Source of the DNA: Chitinophagaceae bacterium
GTDB lineage: Bacteria; Bacteroidota; Bacteroidia; Chitinophagales; Chitinophagaceae
Assembly: GCA_947476485.1 (NCBI GenBank)
Contig: CANJQU010000012.1
Location: forward strand, 1 to 64,000
Length of the DNA: 64,000 nt
Direction of reading: 5' to 3'
Shown: positions 20,221-29,581 of the stretch, piece after piece
Position numbering within the stretch: position 1 is the first letter of the stretch
Layout: every line of letters begins with the position of its first letter
Program-made: the position numbers and the translations under genes
Notes under the pieces: model-generated
Told to the model about the DNA's origin: nothing
The model's database searches: none
What the model saw: only the letters and a program-made list of their open reading frames with translations

Positions 20221-22617
20221 ATGCCGTTAACTGCCAATATATCTAAGTCTGCGAGGTTATCATTTGAAGAGTTTAAACAGGGGGTGCTGGATGACTACCG
20301 TATAGTGGTGGCGAGTCGTGAAGCGAGCCTTATAGGCCGCCGCGAGGTGCTGACAGGCAAGGCTAAGTTTGGCATTTTCGGGGATGGTAAAGAACTGGCG
20401 CAACTGGCTGCGGCAAAGTGTTTCAAGCCGGGCGACATACGCAGCGGCTACTACCGCGACCAGACGCTGATGTTTGCCACGGGCATGAGCGATATACAGA
20501 AGTTTTTCGCACAGCTCTATGCCGATATGAGTACGGAGAATGAGCCGTCATCGGCCGGGCGCATGATGAACGGCCACTACAGCACCCGCTGGCTGGATGA
20601 GCATGGCGACTGGAAAGACCTTACCACAGCGCCGCAAAGCAGCAGCGATATATCGCCCACGGCAGGGCAGATGGTGCGCGCGCTGGGCCTGGCCTATGCG
20701 TCGAAGCTATATCGCAATATAGAGACTCTGCAAACGGGTTTTGAGAAATTCACCGATAAGGGCAATGAAGTTATCTTCTGCACCATAGGCGATGCATCGA
20801 CATCGGAAGGGTTGTTTTGGGAGAGCGTGAATGCGGCGGGTGTGCTGCAGGTGCCGCTGGCGATATTCGTGTGGGACGATGGCTATGGTATATCGGTGCC
20901 GCGTAAGTACCAAACCACCAAGAACTCCATATCAGACGCACTTGCAGGTATGCAGTGGGACGATAAGAAGGGCGGCATAAACATATACACCGTAAAGGGC
21001 TGGGATTATGCCAGCCTTGTAGATACCATACAGGACGGCATCAACCGCGTGCGCGAAACGCAGATACCTGCTATATTCCATGTGCAGGAGGTGACGCAGC
21101 CACAGGGGCACTCCACATCGGGATCGCATGAGCGCTACAAGAGCAAGGAGCGGCTGGAGTGGGAGAAGGAGTGGGACTGCGTGGCCAAGATGCGCGAGTT
21201 TGTGCTGGACAACAAAATAGCTACTGAAGAAGAGATAGCGGCGATAGAAGAAGCGTCGCGGCAGGAAGCGCGCAGCGCCAAGCAGCGTGCGTGGGAGAAT
21301 TTCCTGGCGCCGATAAGGGAGCAGATAACACAGGCTACGCAGCTATGCAACCAGGCGGTGTACGAGGCAGGCAACAATGGCACAGCAATAGCAGCCATAG
21401 TGCAGGAGCTGAACGGTCTGAAAGAGCCGGTGCGCAAGGATGTGATGCAGTCGGTAAGCAAGGTGCTGCGCCTGACCCCGCATGGTGGCGAGGCTAAAAG
21501 AGCGCTCAGCAATTTCTATAAATACATAGCCGAAGATAACCGTGAGAAATTCTCATCGCACCTGCACTCTGAGAGCCGGCACAATGCTATGAAGGTGGCG
21601 GAGATACCGGCACAGTACAGCGCAGATTCGCAGACGCTGAATGGTTATGAGATACTAAATAAATTCTTTGACCACACCTTTGCCACCAACCCCGCAGTGG
21701 TGGCCTTTGGTGAGGACCTAGGCAAGATAGGAGACGTGAACCAGGGGTTTGCGGGCTTGCAGGATAAGTACGGATCGCTAAGGATAACCGATACCGGCAT
21801 CAGGGAGGCGACCATCATAGGGCAGGGTATTGGCCTTGCGATGCGTGGTCTGCGGCCCATAACAGAGATACAATACCTGGACTACCTGCTGTATGCGCTG
21901 CAGCCGCTGAGCGATGATGTGGCTACGCTGCAGTATCGCACACGTGGTGGGCAGAAGTGTCCTATAATAGTGCGCACCCGCGGTCACAGGCTGGAAGGTG
22001 TGTGGCACAGCGGATCGCCGATGGGTATGATCATCAACGCCATCAGGGGTATTTACCTCTGTGTGCCCCGCAATATGACGCAGGCGGCAGGCATGTATAA
22101 CACCCTGCTGAAAAGCGATGAGCCCGGACTGGTGATAGAGTGCCTGAACGGCTACCGGCTGAAGGAAAAGATGCCGGACAACCTGGCTACGTTTAACGTG
22201 CCCTTCGGTATACCAGAAGTGGTGCGCGAGGGAACTGATGTGACCATAGTATCCTACGGATCTACCCTGAGGGTGATAGATGATGCGATAAATACTTACT
22301 TAGCCCCTGAGGGAATAAGCTGCGAGGTGATAGATGTGCGCACCTTGCTGCCGTTTGATATCAATCATATGATCGTGGAGTCGCTGAAGAAGACGAACAG
22401 GATCGTGTTTATAGATGAGGATGTGCCGGGTGGTGCCAGCGCCTATATGTTCCAGCAGGTGATGGAGAAACAAGGTGGTTTCAGGTGGCTGGACGTGGCC
22501 CCAAGGACGATCACTGCGCAGGCACACAGGCCGGCATATGCTACCGATGGGGATTATTTCTCTAAGCCGAATGCTGAGGATATAGCGGCTGTGATCGGGG
22601 ATATGATGCGGGAGTAA
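20221..22617 (+). CDS. Fused alpha/beta E1 component of a 2-oxoacid dehydrogenase (branched-chain/pyruvate type)
   Basis: N-half ThDP motif GDASTSEGLFWESVNAAGVLQVPLAIFVWDDGYGIS; C-half FGEDLGKIGDVNQGFAGLQDKYG...TDTGIREATIIGQGIG. ATG 20221 lies downstream of TATCTTTG (20184-20191). Confidence 0.93.
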   Translation: MPLTANISKSARLSFEEFKQGVLDDYRIVVASREASLIGRREVLTGKAKFGIFGDGKELAQLAAAKCFKPGDIRSGYYRDQTLMFATGMSDIQKFFAQLYADMSTENEPSSAGRMMNGHYSTRWLDEHGDWKDLTTAPQSSSDISPTAGQMVRALGLAYASKLYRNIETLQTGFEKFTDKGNEVIFCTIGDASTSEGLFWESVNAAGVLQVPLAIFVWDDGYGISVPRKYQTTKNSISDALAGMQWDDKKGGINIYTVKGWDYASLVDTIQDGINRVRETQIPAIFHVQEVTQPQGHSTSGSHERYKSKERLEWEKEWDCVAKMREFVLDNKIATEEEIAAIEEASRQEARSAKQRAWENFLAPIREQITQATQLCNQAVYEAGNNGTAIAAIVQELNGLKEPVRKDVMQSVSKVLRLTPHGGEAKRALSNFYKYIAEDNREKFSSHLHSESRHNAMKVAEIPAQYSADSQTLNGYEILNKFFDHTFATNPAVVAFGEDLGKIGDVNQGFAGLQDKYGSLRITDTGIREATIIGQGIGLAMRGLRPITEIQYLDYLLYALQPLSDDVATLQYRTRGGQKCPIIVRTRGHRLEGVWHSGSPMGMIINAIRGIYLCVPRNMTQAAGMYNTLLKSDEPGLVIECLNGYRLKEKMPDNLATFNVPFGIPEVVREGTDVTIVSYGSTLRVIDDAINTYLAPEGISCEVIDVRTLLPFDINHMIVESLKKTNRIVFIDEDVPGGASAYMFQQVMEKQGGFRWLDVAPRTITAQAHRPAYATDGDYFSKPNAEDIAAVIGDMMRE

Positions 22618-22725
22618 CCTCACCCCGCAAGCTTTGCTCCTTCACTGGCGTGAACTCCTGAAGGAGAGGGTGAGGCCGAATGAGTTGTGTCAATACAGAT
22701 TTGTTGCCTTTTTGAGCATCCCTGC

Positions 22726-22757
22726 AAAAAAAAATCCCGCCTGGAGGCCAGTGCGGG
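22726..22757 (-). terminator. Rho-independent terminator for the small-peptide triplet
   Basis: Minus strand CCCGC-A-CTGG-CCT-CCAG-GCGGG followed by A-T9; located 64 bp past the stop of copy A. Confidence 0.75.
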
Positions 22758-22820
22758 TAAGTTGGGTTGCCAATAAGGAGCAGTTACATATAGTTATCAA
22801 GTCGTTTTATCGGTTAGTAA

Positions 22821-22931
22821 TTAATGTGAAAATTGTAACGTGAATGCGCCTGGTGTTTGCTTTGCAGCAGTAGCTTGTCTCTTCTTCATATAGAGAACGA
22901 TGAACCGGGTAATGAATAAAATTGTTAGCAT
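22821..22931 (-). CDS. Small peptide copy A of tandem triplet (36 aa)
   Basis: MLTILFITRFIVLYMKKRQATAAKQTPGAFTLQFSH*; homologous to copies B and C at exact 139-bp period. Confidence 0.75.
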   Translation of the reverse strand: MLTILFITRFIVLYMKKRQATAAKQTPGAFTLQFSH

Positions 22932-22959
22932 AACATTAGTTTTAGACATTAATTAATAA

Positions 22960-23070
22960 TTATTTTACATATTGTAACGTGTATTTATCCGGGGCAATTT
23001 TGGCGGCAATGGCTTGTCTTTTCCTGATATATAATAGAATGTAACGTGTGAGAATTGCGATCGTTATCAT
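22960..23070 (-). CDS. Small peptide copy B of tandem triplet (36 aa)
   Basis: MITIAILTRYILLYIRKRQAIAAKIAPDKYTLQYVK*; homologous to A and C. Confidence 0.8.
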   Translation of the reverse strand: MITIAILTRYILLYIRKRQAIAAKIAPDKYTLQYVK

Positions 23071-23098
23071 AACATTAGTTTTTAGTTTCGGTTAATGA

Positions 23099-23209
23099 TT
23101 ATTTTGTATAATGTAGCGTGTAAGTAGCAGGAGCGAGTTTTGCAGCATTTGCTTGCCTCTTCTTGTTGTAGAGGATGATGAAGCGGGTGATGATTGCGAT
23201 CGTTATCAT
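23099..23209 (-). CDS. Small peptide copy C of tandem triplet (36 aa)
   Basis: MITIAIITRFIILYNKKRQANAAKLAPATYTLHYTK*; versus copy B, 14 synonymous and 11 non-synonymous codon differences by hand count. Confidence 0.8.
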   Translation of the reverse strand: MITIAIITRFIILYNKKRQANAAKLAPATYTLHYTK

Positions 23210-23444
23210 AACATTTGTTTTAGGGGTGTGAGATGATTTTGTTTAGGTATTTTTTATGTCTTTATTTTTTTGGCACGTTATTTGAATTTGTTATTTTGTG
23301 GTTATTGGTTTGTTGTTCGTTTGTTAATGTAAAGGTAAATAGATTTTTTCGACATTCACAACTTATTAACCAAATATTTTTAAATATTTTTATTGCGCTT
23401 CTATTATTTTAATTATATGATAACCATTTTAGCCTGTTGAACTG

Positions 23445-24542
23445 ATGAAGAAAATAGGCATAGACGAGTTTCTGCAGCTCGCTAAAAGTTTCCCGATAAT
23501 AGATGTGAGAAGTCCCGGAGAGTATTGTCACGCGCACATTCCGGGAGGTTACAACATTCCGCTTTTTTCTGATGAAGAGCGCAAAATAGTGGGCACTATC
23601 TACAAACATCAGGGGAGGGAAGATGCAATAAAAATCGGGTTAGATTTTTTCGGAGTGAAAATGAAAAATATCGTGATAGAAGGTGAAAAAATCTCTGAAA
23701 ATCACAATTCATTAACAAGTGGTAGTAAAGAATCTGGAGAGATAAGCGGCAAAACGCTGCTAGTGCACTGCTGGCGTGGAGGTATGCGTAGCGCAGGCGT
23801 TGCGTGGCTGCTGGACCTGTACGGTTTCAACGTTTATGCGTTAAATGGTGGCTATAAAGCATATAGAAACTGGGTGTTACAGCAGTTTGAACGGTCATTC
23901 TCTTTTAAGATGCTGGGTGGATATACGGGTTCGGGGAAGACAGGGGTGCTTAAGGAGCTTGCAAAAAGCGGGCTGCCGGTAATTGACCTGGAAGGTATGG
24001 CACATCATAAAGGCTCGGCATTTGGGGCGTTAGGAGAATATCCGCAGCCGACCCAGGAAATGTTTGAGAACGAACTGGCCGCCAAGTTATATGAAGTATC
24101 TGAGGGCGCAACTCACGCTGAAATATGGCTGGAGGATGAAAGCCGGCGGATAGGGTCTGTAAATATACCGGGTGCATTGTGGGCGAGCATGAGAGTTGCG
24201 CCTTTGTATTTTTTAGATGTGCCGTTTGAGGAACGCCTGGACTATATTGTAGTGCAATATGGGAAATTTGAAAAGCAAGATTTATTGAACGCTATTACGC
24301 GCATACAAAAGAGGCTCGGCGGGCAGGGAGCTAAGGATGCGATGCGATATTTGAATGAAGGTGATGTGCGGGAGTGTTTCAGGATATTGCTGTGCTACTA
24401 CGATAAATTTTACTCTAAGGACATTGAGAACAGGGAGCAGGCCGAAGAGCCGGGTATGTCGCTAACTTCGGTATTTGCCATGAAGAAAATTATTTGTACA
24501 ACTGTGGATGCTGTGGGGAACAGCAGGCCACTAAAGGATTAG
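23445..24542 (+). CDS. mnmH/selU: tRNA 2-selenouridine synthase
   Basis: Rhodanese N-domain (IDVRSPGEYCHAHIPGGYNIPLFSDEER; LLVHCWRGGMRSAGVAWLLD) and P-loop GYTGSGKT. Confidence 0.95.
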   Translation: MKKIGIDEFLQLAKSFPIIDVRSPGEYCHAHIPGGYNIPLFSDEERKIVGTIYKHQGREDAIKIGLDFFGVKMKNIVIEGEKISENHNSLTSGSKESGEISGKTLLVHCWRGGMRSAGVAWLLDLYGFNVYALNGGYKAYRNWVLQQFERSFSFKMLGGYTGSGKTGVLKELAKSGLPVIDLEGMAHHKGSAFGALGEYPQPTQEMFENELAAKLYEVSEGATHAEIWLEDESRRIGSVNIPGALWASMRVAPLYFLDVPFEERLDYIVVQYGKFEKQDLLNAITRIQKRLGGQGAKDAMRYLNEGDVRECFRILLCYYDKFYSKDIENREQAEEPGMSLTSVFAMKKIICTTVDAVGNSRPLKD

Positions 24543-24554
24543 AAATACTGTATC

Positions 24555-25622
24555 ATGGAATTAGAGAACAGTGAGATAAAGCTGACCCAGTATTCCCGTG
24601 GGGCGGGTTGTGGTTGCAAGATAGCGCCGGCAACGCTGGAGGAAATATTGAAGACAGAAGTTGCCCAGCCGCTGGATAGCACGTTGCTGGTGGGCAATAG
24701 TACGAACGATGATGCCGCAGCCTATGACCTGGGCGATGGCATGGCGCTGATATCTACTACCGACTTTTTTATGCCGATCGTTGATGATGCGTATGATTTC
24801 GGGCGGATAGCGGCTGCAAATGCGATAAGCGATGTTTATGCGATGGGTGGCAGACCGATAATGGCTGTTGCAATACTGGGTTGGCCGGTTGAGAAGCTGC
24901 CGGTGGCATTGGCGCAGCGGGTGCTGGAGGGTGCGAGGGCAATTTGTGCAGAAGCAGGCATACCGTTAGCGGGAGGGCATAGTATAGACAGCGCTGAGCC
25001 GATGTTCGGGCTGGCGGTGAATGGACTTTGCGCGATCGCTAATCTGAAGAGGAACAGCACTGCAAAAGAAGGTGATCTTTTATTTCTCACGAAGCCATTG
25101 GGTAGCGGCATATTGGCAACGGCGCAGAAAAGAGGTGTACTTAAAGAAGAACACAGAATAGCGCTGATAGAGCAACTGACGCGAATAAATAAACTGGGGG
25201 AAGCGCTTGGCAGGATCAAAGGTGTAACGGCGATGACAGATGTGACCGGGTTTGGACTGGCGGGGCATCTGATAGAAATGGCGGAAGGTGCAGGTTTGTC
25301 TGCAGAGGTCTACTATTCGCAGCTACCGGTAATGGAAGGCGTGAAGGAATACCTGGCTCAAAGAATAGTCCCGGATGCTACATACCGCAACTGGAATGGA
25401 TATAGCAGCAAGATATTTTTTGATGCGGGGGTTGATGTGATGGAGGCGTTTAGTTTGCTGCCTGATCCGCAGACGAATGGCGGATTGCTTGTGGCTGTAA
25501 GTGAGGATGCGAAAGAGGAGCTGGTTGGACTGCTCGCTGAGCATAACTTTCTTTCATCGTTCCTTTTGCCGGTTGGCAGGATGGTGAAGCGCGAAGAGAA
25601 AGTGATTTTGGTTAAGAAATAG
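24555..25622 (+). CDS. selD: Selenide, water dikinase
   Basis: GAGCGCKI active-site motif (Cys form), NDDAAAYDLGDGMALISTTDFFMPIVDDAYDFGRIAAANAISDVYAMGG. Confidence 0.97.
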   Translation: MELENSEIKLTQYSRGAGCGCKIAPATLEEILKTEVAQPLDSTLLVGNSTNDDAAAYDLGDGMALISTTDFFMPIVDDAYDFGRIAAANAISDVYAMGGRPIMAVAILGWPVEKLPVALAQRVLEGARAICAEAGIPLAGGHSIDSAEPMFGLAVNGLCAIANLKRNSTAKEGDLLFLTKPLGSGILATAQKRGVLKEEHRIALIEQLTRINKLGEALGRIKGVTAMTDVTGFGLAGHLIEMAEGAGLSAEVYYSQLPVMEGVKEYLAQRIVPDATYRNWNGYSSKIFFDAGVDVMEAFSLLPDPQTNGGLLVAVSEDAKEELVGLLAEHNFLSSFLLPVGRMVKREEKVILVKK

Positions 25623-25685
25623 TGTTTTTGTTTTTAAATTTGTAGTCGGTTTAATCATCAACATATTCATCCAAATAGATTGTTC

Positions 25686-26309
25686 ATGGCCAGTTACGAT
25701 CCGAGAATAGATACCTACCTGGAGAAAGTAGCAGACTTTGCCAAGCCGATCATGATACACTTACGTGAGTTGGTGCATGCCGCCTGTCCGGATGTGGAGG
25801 AGACGTGGAAGTGGAGTTTTCCGCACTTTATGTACAATGGCGAGATATTGTGCAGTATGGCGGCATTTAAAGAACATGCGGTGTTTGGTTTCTGGAAGGC
25901 GGCCTTACTTGCCGATACGGACAATGTGCTCTCCATAAAAGACAGGGAAAGCATGGGGCACCTGGGCAAGCTTCGAAGCCTGAAGGATCTGCCAAAAGAT
26001 ACTGTGCTGAAAAAGTATATAAAGTCAGCCATGAAGCTGAACGAAGCGGGTGTGAAGCTGCCTCCCAAAAAGAAGCCGACTGACAAGGATAAGGAGGGGC
26101 TGAAGGCTCCGGATTATCTTGCAAAAATGCTGAAGAAAAATAAGGCCGCGGAAAAGGTATTTAATGACTTCAGCTATTCTAACAAGAAGGAGTATATAGA
26201 ATGGTTTGAAGAAGCAAAAACAGATGCTACACGCGAAAAGCGACTTGCTCAGGGCATAGCATGGATGGCGGAGGGCAAAAGCAGGCATTGGAAGTATAAG
26301 AACTGCTAA
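25686..26309 (+). CDS. DUF1801 + YdeI/OmpD-associated family protein
   Basis: YLEKVADFAKPIMIHLRELVHAACPDVEETWKWSFPHFMY; C-terminal EYIEWFEEAKTDATREKRLAQGIAWMAEGK. Confidence 0.85.
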   Translation: MASYDPRIDTYLEKVADFAKPIMIHLRELVHAACPDVEETWKWSFPHFMYNGEILCSMAAFKEHAVFGFWKAALLADTDNVLSIKDRESMGHLGKLRSLKDLPKDTVLKKYIKSAMKLNEAGVKLPPKKKPTDKDKEGLKAPDYLAKMLKKNKAAEKVFNDFSYSNKKEYIEWFEEAKTDATREKRLAQGIAWMAEGKSRHWKYKNC

Positions 26310-27607
26310 GTTGACACAGTAGCTGCCTTCGGAATGAGCCGGTACCGGGCTTGCTCACAAAAAATAGCTATCGAAACAAAATTGCCAACGCACATTAAGT
26401 ATTCATAAGGAATCTGTATCAGAAACAGGAAAATTGCAAGGTATATTTTGAAAGAAGAAAGCAAAAATATCTTGTCATTTATGCGTTTTCTATTGAACCA
26501 AAACCATGTCGTCAGGATTACGGTTATCATCACGCACGATATTGCGTGAACTTTTTGCAGCAACCGAATCCGGTCAATTACTTCAAGATTTGCAAAACGG
26601 GTGTAAAAGTAATAGGCATAACCAGTGCCTGCAAACAATTGAAGCGGCTTGTGGTCCTTATTTAAATGGGTCCATTCGAATAGTGTACCATCGTCATAAT
26701 ATTTGTATCCTGAGTATAGTGTTGTCCAGTCTTTGCTTAAAAATGGTATGATATAAACCACGAGGATCAATACCAAAATGGTACCTATGGCAGCATACAA
26801 CCGCTTCCTGCTTTGCAAAACAAACAATACAAAGCAATAAAGTGGAAGCCATAATACAAGGCTATAGCGCGACAACAGGCAAATCGAGATAATTGTTCCC
26901 TGAAGTATACCGTTACGTAAGGTCAGGCTAGTTATGAACATCATATAGTACCCTGCGATCAAAACCTCTACGGTTGCCTCCATAATGGTGTTGTTTTGGG
27001 TGAAAAGGATATAATAAGACGCCAATAAAAGTACCGGAATGAAGATCCGCAAAGCAGCCGATGGTATCCTGGAGCTGCGGACACACAGCCAGAGCGCGGC
27101 AATGCACCAAACACCGAAGGATATCCATCGATAGTCGATATGCAGCATCTCCGCGGTTGTAAATGGCAACCAAAACAAAGGCAGATAGGTCACATGTTGT
27201 GCAAAGCCAAAATCATTGATGATGCTATACGGAAAGGCCCCCGCCAAAAACCTTTTAGAAATGATCTGGATCTGAGGTAAAATATCTGAATTGAAGAAAG
27301 CGATCGGGTGTGTTTGGAAGAAACTATTATATTGAAATCCAAGTATTACCAATCTGACGGAGAATAAAATAATAACTGAATATTGAAGGAGTTTGTTGCT
27401 ATGATGCTTTACCTCTGCCACGCTGGCGGTCCCATCATAGAATTTATAGATCAGAACAATCCCAAATAACAAAGACGAAAGAAATAATCCGATCGCATTT
27501 TTGCCTTGTGAGAGGAGGCCGTTCCTGAAAAAAATATAGAGAAATAAATTTTCAAATATTATCAGGATAAGCAGCAGGGCATTACAGATGTGCTCTTTGT
27601 TTTTCAT
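26306..27607 (-). CDS. Polytopic membrane protein, GT-C glycosyltransferase-like
   Basis: 433 aa, many TMs; family assignment only suggestive. Confidence 0.5.
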   Translation of the reverse strand: MKNKEHICNALLLILIIFENLFLYIFFRNGLLSQGKNAIGLFLSSLLFGIVLIYKFYDGTASVAEVKHHSNKLLQYSVIILFSVRLVILGFQYNSFFQTHPIAFFNSDILPQIQIISKRFLAGAFPYSIINDFGFAQHVTYLPLFWLPFTTAEMLHIDYRWISFGVWCIAALWLCVRSSRIPSAALRIFIPVLLLASYYILFTQNNTIMEATVEVLIAGYYMMFITSLTLRNGILQGTIISICLLSRYSLVLWLPLYCFVLFVLQSRKRLYAAIGTILVLILVVYIIPFLSKDWTTLYSGYKYYDDGTLFEWTHLNKDHKPLQLFAGTGYAYYFYTRFANLEVIDRIRLLQKVHAISCVMITVILTTWFWFNRKRINDKIFLLSSFKIYLAIFLFLIQIPYEYLMCVGNFVSIAIFCEQARYRLIPKAATVST

Positions 27608-27804
27608 GGTTTATTTTCGCTGATGCTAAAGTATTTATTATTTTCATCAAAAGTTCACGTTTCGTTCTTTCTGCAATGCATTTACTGTCTGCGATTTAAA
27701 AAAGATATTCAGACGCGGTGGATAAGTTTCCATGGCGAGAATATTTAGTAGCGTTAATTTCACTACAGACTATTTATTTATTTTTTAATTCTGAGAATTA
27801 GTAC

Positions 27805-28260
27805 ATGAAGGTATTGATCATAATGGGGTCTAAGACCGATGAAGCAGTAATGCAGGAGTGCAGCAATTGGCTCACCTGGTTCAACATTGGCAATGATATG
27901 GTGGTGGCATCGGCCCACAGAAATCCTGATAAGGTGAGGGATATCATTGTAAACGCACAGGGCAAGGGATATGGCGTAGTTATTGCTGCTGCAGGTATGG
28001 CCGCAGCGCTGCCGGGTGTATGCGCAGCCTATACTTCGCTACCGGTGCTGGGTGTGCCGCTGGATGGGGGCTTGCCGGGAGGTATTGATGCGTTGTATAG
28101 CATTGTGCAGATGCCTGCAGGGTTGCCGGTAGGCACACTTGCGGTTGGTAAGGCAGGGGCGCGCAATGCAGCGGTGATGGCGGCGCGGATATTTGCATTA
28201 GCAGATAAAGCTGTTGCACAGCGGCTGGAAGAGTTCAAGGCGAATGATTACAGGATATAG
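27805..28260 (+). CDS. purE: 5-(carboxyamino)imidazole ribonucleotide mutase
   Basis: IIMGSKTDEAVMQE, VASAHRNPDKV, AAGMAAALPGVCAAYTSLPVLGVPL. Confidence 0.95.
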   Translation: MKVLIIMGSKTDEAVMQECSNWLTWFNIGNDMVVASAHRNPDKVRDIIVNAQGKGYGVVIAAAGMAAALPGVCAAYTSLPVLGVPLDGGLPGGIDALYSIVQMPAGLPVGTLAVGKAGARNAAVMAARIFALADKAVAQRLEEFKANDYRI

Positions 28261-28445
28261 CGGCATAAGTCAAAGTCGCGGGTCATGGAGAGATAGTTGT
28301 GATAAGTTGATTTAAGGCCTTAAGTTTTGTTATTTTTTCAGATATCGGCCGATAAAGGGCAAATGAAATCAAAGCTTAATCCAGCCTTAATCCAGCTTTG
28401 GCAAGGAATTTGTAGTTTTATTGTGAACCTTTAAATTACAGCACA

Positions 28446-29462
28446 TTGACAGAAGCGATCATTAACCTGGAGACAGTAAACCCGATAGAGTTTTTCGGGG
28501 TGAACAACAGCAAATTCGAGATATTAAAAAAGAGGTTTCCCTTGCTAAAGCTGTTATCGCGGGGCACACAAATAAAAATTTCAGGTCAGCCCGATGAGGT
28601 GACCGCTGCACAGGCCAAGATAGGCCAGGTGATACAGTACCTGGAACGAAACGGCCACTTGTCTGAGAACTATTTCTCCAAAATACTTGGGGACGAAGAG
28701 CAGGGAGATACGGGCAATGAAGACCCGGCTAATAATGACATCCTTGTTTTTGGTCCCAACGGCAGGGTAGTGCGTGCCAAGACGCAGAACCAGAAGCTCA
28801 TGGCCCAGGCATCTGAAAAGAACGATATCATATTTGCCATAGGGCCGGCAGGTACGGGTAAAACCTATACAGCTGTAGCGCTTGCTGTGCGGGCGCTTAA
28901 AAACAAGGCGGTCAGAAAAATAATTCTTACACGACCGGCAGTGGAAGCGGGTGAGAGCCTTGGTTTCCTGCCGGGAGACCTAAAGGAGAAGATAGACCCA
29001 TATTTGCGGCCGCTTTACGATGCGCTCGATGATATGATACCCAGCGATAAGCTGAATTATTATATGGCCAACCGCATCATAGAGATAGCGCCGCTGGCCT
29101 ATATGCGTGGCCGTACGCTCGATAATGCATTCATTATCCTTGACGAGGCACAAAACTCTACCGACCTGCAGTTGAAGATGTTCCTTACACGTATCGGCGC
29201 ATCGGCAAAAGCTATCATTACCGGCGACCTGACGCAGATAGATCTGCCGAAGAATCAAAAGTCAGGGCTGATAAAGGCTACCAAAATATTGCAGAACATT
29301 GAAGGTATAGCCCAGATAAAGCTTGATGAAGCGGATGTTGTACGTCACAGGCTTGTGAAATCTATCATCCGGGCCTACGACTCGGATCAGGCGCGCGAAG
29401 AAGAGCTTGAAGAAAAGAGGGCTGCCGAATATCAATCAAAGAACAATCCGGCGGCTAAATAA
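28446..29462 (+). CDS. phoH: PhoH family P-loop ATPase
   Basis: FAIGPAGTGKTYTAVALAVRAL, LTRPAVEAGESLGFLPGDLKEKIDPYLRPLYDAL; TTG start as drawn by the ORF track. Confidence 0.93.
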   Translation: MTEAIINLETVNPIEFFGVNNSKFEILKKRFPLLKLLSRGTQIKISGQPDEVTAAQAKIGQVIQYLERNGHLSENYFSKILGDEEQGDTGNEDPANNDILVFGPNGRVVRAKTQNQKLMAQASEKNDIIFAIGPAGTGKTYTAVALAVRALKNKAVRKIILTRPAVEAGESLGFLPGDLKEKIDPYLRPLYDALDDMIPSDKLNYYMANRIIEIAPLAYMRGRTLDNAFIILDEAQNSTDLQLKMFLTRIGASAKAIITGDLTQIDLPKNQKSGLIKATKILQNIEGIAQIKLDEADVVRHRLVKSIIRAYDSDQAREEELEEKRAAEYQSKNNPAAK

Positions 29463-29489
29463 ATTGTTGCAGAAAATACCTAAGGCAAG

Positions 29490-29517
29490 CGCTCCATAGA
29501 TTATGGAGCGTTTTTTT
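29490..29517 (+). terminator. Rho-independent terminator after phoH
   Basis: CGCTCCATA-GAT-TATGGAGCG followed by T7. Confidence 0.85.
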
Positions 29518-29581
29518 AATTGACATAAGGCCGTATTGGAGTAGCGATCAATTTAGTTTTTTACCTTTTTGCTTACTCATG

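Noticed and set aside
22821-23209. Interpretation of the 139-bp triplet as a CRISPR-like or purely non-coding repeat
   Set aside because: Units are too long and diverged for CRISPR, and differences cluster at third codon positions in a preserved 37-codon frame.
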